DNA from: Succinivibrionaceae bacterium | GTDB taxonomy: Bacteria; Pseudomonadota; Gammaproteobacteria; Enterobacterales; Succinivibrionaceae | Reading direction: 5' to 3' | Assembly: GCA_016284235.1 (NCBI GenBank) | Contig: JAEEOK010000011.1 | Location: forward strand, 1 to 64,000 | DNA length: 64,000 nt | Shown: piece by piece, positions 60,613-64,000 of the stretch | How positions within the stretch are numbered: position 1 is the first letter of the stretch | Layout of the letters: each line of letters opens with the position of its first letter | Translations under genes and position numbers: made by a program | Notes under the pieces: generated by a model | Told to the model about the DNA's origin: nothing | The model's input: only the letters and a program-made list of their open reading frames with translations | Databases searched by the model: none

Positions 60613-62897
60613 CGTATTTCTCCCGTAGCTAGTGGATATATTTCAAGGGTGACATCTGTTACAAGATCGCTGCGATCGGCACTTCTGTTCCTGGTAATTA
60701 CCTGATCCTCGCTGGTGTATTTTACCTTCCACCTTTCGCCTTTTGAGGTGATGGCTCTTACCTTCCATGTACCCTTTATGTTTTCTCCGTAGAAGGCCTT
60801 GGTTTCTATCCTGTGGGGAAGATCAAGATTCTTCATCATCAGATACATTGAGCCCATGGGTTTTATTACACTTATTCTTCCCGATGGTGATTCAATTTCA
60901 AGCTGCGTGAAGGTTAAATCTGATATTCTGCATTCGTCATTGTAGTAGATCCCGCGGTAATAAATCTGATCCTGCGCGACAATTTTTAATGATTTGCCGC
61001 ATGCATCTTCCTCTGTTTCGAACTTTTTCAGAAAACTAGGCGGCAGTTCGAGGACAGCCGCAAAAACTTTTCCTTCTGCATCAGTACTTGCTGATACCTC
61101 GCTTGTCGCATCGGACACCCTGTCCGCAGCCCTGAACGACAGGTTGGAAAAGTGTATTTTTACAGTGGCGAGGAAGATTTCAATATCCTTTTCAAGATCT
61201 GACGGTCTGTAGCTTCTTGCAAGCTTTATCGCTTTTCCTGCATTCACAAGTCCAAATCCGTAAACGTTGCTGTGAATGAAACCGGCCCCGTTCATTTCCG
61301 CAGGTCTTTCTATCAGCAGATTACTGCCGTCGGCAAACCAAAGATTCATCTCGTCTCTTACTCCAGGCCGGTGAGCAAGTCTTCCTATGGAGGATGATCT
61401 GATAAGTATGTCGTAGGTATCAGTCCAGGTAAGCTTTGAATTTATGGATCTTACCAGGGCGGCAACGCCTGAAATCATGGGAGCGGCTGCGGATGTACCG
61501 TTGAAATGTCCGGTGTAGGCTATATCCGGGTTGTCCGGATCTCTGGCGTTGTAGAAATTGTAGTATGACTTGTAGCTTGGACTGTCCTTGAAAGGTGTAA
61601 GCTGCTCTATGGCGCTGTTGTCATTGTCCATGGGAACGCCTGTGGTGAAGATTCCCTTTGAATTCCGCTCCATTGCAGACTGCGCCGTGGTATTGAATGC
61701 CACGAACATTACATCGGATCCTGTGCTGGCATTGATGCCGATGTGATATTTAGGCGGTGTTCCGTAGTCGATGTGCTCGCCGTTTGAGCTTATCCCTGAA
61801 ACAGCGGCAAGTACCGGATAGTATATGGGCTGAGTTGACAGTTTCGGAGTTTCGGCACAGTTTATCTGATAGTATGTACATCCGTTGAAAAGCAGATTTC
61901 TCCGTCCTGTTTTAGGATCAATTTCATAGTAGTCGATGATGTAATAATTTCCCTTGGAAAGAAAATATACAAGATCGGCATAAAGCAGAGAGGGAGCAAA
62001 CGGCTCAGTGTTTATCAGCTTTCCGGGATCATTGCCCACGCTGTTTTGAAAGACCTTGGCTTCAGGCGGAAACTCGAAGAGCTGGTAGTCCTCCCACACA
62101 TTGCTGTAGCGCCATGGAATTATGGTGCTGTCATAGGCTATTCCTCTCACTCCCTGTCTGTTGAATGCCTCTGCGGCAATAATTCCTGCCACTTTGGTTC
62201 CGTGGGAATAGAGGTGGTAGTCCCTGTTATCCGTACTGTATACGCCGGTTATGAAATTTACAGCCTTTTCGAGATTAATCTTGTTTTTCAGATCTGGATT
62301 GTTGGGATCAACTCCGTTGTCATAGACTATCACGCTTATCCCTTTTCCTGTTGCTCCGAGTTTCCATGCCTCCGGTACATTCAGATCAACGCCGGATTTT
62401 CCCAGAAATGTCCAGTCGGTTCTAGGATACTGGATTTCCCCCTTGCGATTGAAACCCTGGACATCAAATGCATTCAGACCGTAGTTTTTTATGTACCACT
62501 GATGAATTGAGAGGGGATCAGAACTGAAGTAGACCTGGAAGGTTGTGCGGGTGAATCCTTTCTTCGTATGCTTTGTGTCAACGATGAAAATGTCGCTGCG
62601 GGGAACCTCGGCGTTGGGGGTGGTGATCAGAGTTGAAAGATTCGGCATTACGTAGACGAGTTCACCGTCTCTTTTCTCTATTTTTCCGTAAACCGGATCT
62701 CTGTATACAGTCTTGAAATCTTCAAGCTCCAGCTCTTTTATGTCGAGCATGCTGTCAAGATATTCCTTCCTGTAGTTTTCGGCGGATGGCTTGTCAAATC
62801 CGCTCATGTTCCAGTACAGTGTCAGAACCAGACCGGCAAGTATGAGCAGAATGTTGAAGGAAAGAAAAAAAATTTTTGCTCTGATAATTTTTTTCAT
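60609..62897 (-). CDS. Subtilisin-like (S8) serine protease with P-domain
   Basis: 762 residues. N-terminal signal-anchor (AKIFFLSFNILLILAGLVLT) and a pro-region precede a catalytic domain with an intact triad. Asp 193 is in VIVYDNGVDPNNPDL, His 232 in YSHGTKVAGIIAAEA, and Ser 469 in FNGTSAAAPMISGVAAL. An unusually long segment lies between His and Ser. The C-terminal ~180 residues look like a proprotein-convertase P-domain (IESPSGRISVIKPMGSM, GTWKVRAITSKGERWKVKY). Secreted or periplasmic proteolysis is expected. It lies 78 nt downstream of bamE and overlaps the small secreted-protein gene by 4 nt. Confidence 0.9.
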   Translation of the reverse strand: MKKIIRAKIFFLSFNILLILAGLVLTLYWNMSGFDKPSAENYRKEYLDSMLDIKELELEDFKTVYRDPVYGKIEKRDGELVYVMPNLSTLITTPNAEVPRSDIFIVDTKHTKKGFTRTTFQVYFSSDPLSIHQWYIKNYGLNAFDVQGFNRKGEIQYPRTDWTFLGKSGVDLNVPEAWKLGATGKGISVIVYDNGVDPNNPDLKNKINLEKAVNFITGVYSTDNRDYHLYSHGTKVAGIIAAEAFNRQGVRGIAYDSTIIPWRYSNVWEDYQLFEFPPEAKVFQNSVGNDPGKLINTEPFAPSLLYADLVYFLSKGNYYIIDYYEIDPKTGRRNLLFNGCTYYQINCAETPKLSTQPIYYPVLAAVSGISSNGEHIDYGTPPKYHIGINASTGSDVMFVAFNTTAQSAMERNSKGIFTTGVPMDNDNSAIEQLTPFKDSPSYKSYYNFYNARDPDNPDIAYTGHFNGTSAAAPMISGVAALVRSINSKLTWTDTYDILIRSSSIGRLAHRPGVRDEMNLWFADGSNLLIERPAEMNGAGFIHSNVYGFGLVNAGKAIKLARSYRPSDLEKDIEIFLATVKIHFSNLSFRAADRVSDATSEVSASTDAEGKVFAAVLELPPSFLKKFETEEDACGKSLKIVAQDQIYYRGIYYNDECRISDLTFTQLEIESPSGRISVIKPMGSMYLMMKNLDLPHRIETKAFYGENIKGTWKVRAITSKGERWKVKYTSEDQVITRNRSADRSDLVTDVTLEIYPLATGEIR

Positions 62898-62975
62898 AGA
62901 AACGGCACGCGGCTGATCACCGGATCAGTCTGCGGAACAATCTAAGCATAACTGCTGCTGAAAACGCGATTTTGG

Positions 62976-63326
62976 TTAAAGAGGCTGATTAAATTTAGGA
63001 CCCTTTTTAAAGTCACCCTGAATGTCTGCGAGTCTGTCATTTTCAAAAATAACAAACAGATTCTTCTGTACGGGATCCTTCCATCCCTCCTGGATCAGAA
63101 AAATATAGTTCCAGCGGTTCTTGTTGAAAGGATCAATCGTTATTGGAGTTCCGAGAACATATCTGACCTGCTCTCTTGTCATGTCAATGCGAAGCAAATC
63201 AACACGATCCTGCTCTATGTAGTTGCCCTGCGGCACATCAACGCGGTAGATGCATCCGGACAGACCTATAATGCCTGCTGTCATGCAGATGGCGGCAGAA
63301 ACGGCGGTTACTGTATTCTTCTTCAT
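62976..63326 (-). CDS. bamE: Outer-membrane assembly lipoprotein BamE
   Basis: 116 residues (E. coli BamE 113). Lipobox LSGC near residue 24 after a signal peptide. The SmpA/OmlA domain has QGNYIEQDRVDLLRIDMTRE then QVRYVLGTPITIDPFNKNRW and NYIFLIQEG, close to the classical form. It is part of the BAM complex that inserts beta-barrel proteins. A promoter with TATAAT lies about 58 nt upstream, within the recN-bamE gap. The recN-bamE neighbourhood is common in gammaproteobacteria. Confidence 0.93.
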   Translation of the reverse strand: MKKNTVTAVSAAICMTAGIIGLSGCIYRVDVPQGNYIEQDRVDLLRIDMTREQVRYVLGTPITIDPFNKNRWNYIFLIQEGWKDPVQKNLFVIFENDRLADIQGDFKKGPKFNQPL

Positions 63327-63382
63327 TGATTATCGTTCCCGGTTTTAATTTCCTGTAACAAGATTCTATTTTGGTTTGCGGT

Positions 63383-63412
63383 AATTATAACCCATGCAGG
63401 CAAGAAAACCCA
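63383..63412 (-). promoter_or_regulatory. bamE promoter block shared with 49800
   Basis: On the minus strand TATAAT (plus 63384-63389) is preceded by GGTTTTCTTGCCTGCATGGG. The 30-bp block nearly matches 49800-49829. The distance to the bamE start is about 58 nt. No clear -35 hexamer at 17 nt is visible. Confidence 0.6.
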
Positions 63413-63432
63413 TGATTTTAACCGGTCTGTGC

Positions 63433-64000
63433 CTAACGGCAGCCGGTGTTTCTTGATGAGAGAAGATCTCTGGCGCTGGCAAGGGCGTTCTCCGTGATTG
63501 CATCTCCGCTTAAAAGACGGGCTATCTCTCTTATTCTTCCTTCCTCGCTCAGCTCCGTCATGCCTGTGGTTGTTGTGCCGTTCTCCACCTTTTTTTCCAC
63601 ATACATCTGGTGGTGGGCCTGCGATGCCACCTGAGGCAGGTGCGTGACGCATATAACCTGGGCGGAGTTTCCAAGACTGGAAAGAAGCCTTCCCACAACA
63701 TTTGCCGTCTGTCCGGAAATGCCGGTGTCAACCTCATCGAAAATAAGAGTAGGGGTCTGAACCTTTTCTGCATGAATTTCCTGAATCGCAAGGGAGATTC
63801 GTGACAGTTCGCCGCCTGATACAACCGCGTTAAGCGGGCCGGGCTCCTGACCCGGGTTGACGCTTACAAGAAAGCTGATTTCATCATTTCCCCTGGATGA
63901 CGGCGTCATTTCAGGATTGTGGACTATTCTGATGGTGAACTGTCCGTGCGGCATGGCGAGATCATGCATATGAGAACTTATTCTTTCAGAAAGTTCATCT
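63433..64000 (-). CDS. recN: DNA repair protein RecN, C-terminal part
   Basis: Only the last ~188 codons are in the window; the frame stays open through base 64000, so the gene continues to the right. RecN is an SMC-like ATPase in double-strand-break repair. The signature motif SGGELSRISLAIQEI, Walker B LIFDEVDTGISGQTANVVGR, VICVTHLPQVASQAHHQMYV and a C-terminal EIARLLSG are all typical. The C-terminus (LASARDLLS) is complete. bamE follows downstream with its own promoter. Confidence 0.96.
   Translation of the reverse strand, partial: DELSERISSHMHDLAMPHGQFTIRIVHNPEMTPSSRGNDEISFLVSVNPGQEPGPLNAVVSGGELSRISLAIQEIHAEKVQTPTLIFDEVDTGISGQTANVVGRLLSSLGNSAQVICVTHLPQVASQAHHQMYVEKKVENGTTTTGMTELSEEGRIREIARLLSGDAITENALASARDLLSSRNTGCR

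Overview
The window looks like chromosome from a motile Gram-negative gammaproteobacterium. Evidence for this: gmhA-hldD for LPS inner-core heptose, bamE and recN, rdgC, the ubiquitin-like rnfH, a VC2046/SO_2500-like protein, trhP with a YfhL-type ferredoxin, a CodB-type permease, ppk1, ackA, a flagellin and two chemoreceptors. The number of Sel1-repeat proteins, a MalZ-like protein and the overall mix suggest a host- or rumen-associated lineage near Succinivibrionaceae/Aeromonadales. That placement is inference. No rRNA, tRNA or CRISPR array was seen.

Layout. 0-7 kb: a 25-bp tandem repeat, a VC2046-like gene, a very unusual amino-acid-permease/histidine-kinase/receiver fusion, a small secreted protein and codB. 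7.6-9.3 kb: two small genes, then a graveyard holding an inverted repeat-element fragment and what may be a broken phage tail chaperone gene. 9.4-13.7 kb: a secreted Sel1 protein, an exported protein, a PC4/YdbC-like protein and gmhA-hldD. 13.9-17.5 kb: two tandem methyl-accepting chemotaxis proteins. 17.5-19.8 kb: an IS605-type end remnant and a hypothetical gene. 19.8-26.5 kb: a tightly overlapping traF-traH-traG-dsbA-like block from an F/SXT-type conjugation system, with no other transfer genes beside it. 26.9-31.7 kb: a membrane-anchored toxin-like domain, a LysR regulator, metE and a possible MobI-like gene. 31.7-32.2 kb: the longest copy of the IS605/IS1341-like remnant. 32.2-44.2 kb: mostly unrecognised or accessory genes. 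They include a pilin-like membrane protein, an enlarged MoxR-VWA (RavA-ViaA-like) pair with a third gene, a DUF285/BspA-like repeat protein without an export signal, and two adjacent cytoplasmic Sel1 proteins. 44.7-49.7 kb: a MalZ-like GH13 protein that has lost its catalytic nucleophile, then the rdgC-trhP-ferredoxin operon. 50.2-55.5 kb: a cysteine-containing flagellin and an SbcC/Rad50-like coiled-coil protein with a zinc hook but no P-loop. 55.6-64 kb: ppk1, ackA, a VOC protein, rnfH, a subtilisin-like protease with a small secreted partner, bamE, and the C-terminal part of recN.

How parts fit together. gmhA and hldD act in the same heptose pathway. The YfhL-like ferredoxin probably supplies electrons or Fe-S chemistry for TrhP, with rdgC upstream in one transcript. 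The protease and the 150-residue secreted protein overlap by 4 nt and are probably co-expressed downstream of bamE. The MoxR ATPase and the VWA protein overlap by 20 nt and probably form a chaperone-like pair. Fragments of one degenerate IS605-like family at about 5.5, 8.7, 18.0, 32.0, 44.6 and 51.5 kb show that the accessory DNA here has been shaped by repeated transposon insertion and decay.

The items most likely to be new biology are the permease-kinase fusion (1570-4581), the P-loop-less zinc-hook protein (52093-55503), the enlarged MoxR-VWA cluster (33719-38991), the isolated traFHG-dsb block (19865-26460), and the nucleophile-less GH13 protein (44681-46534).
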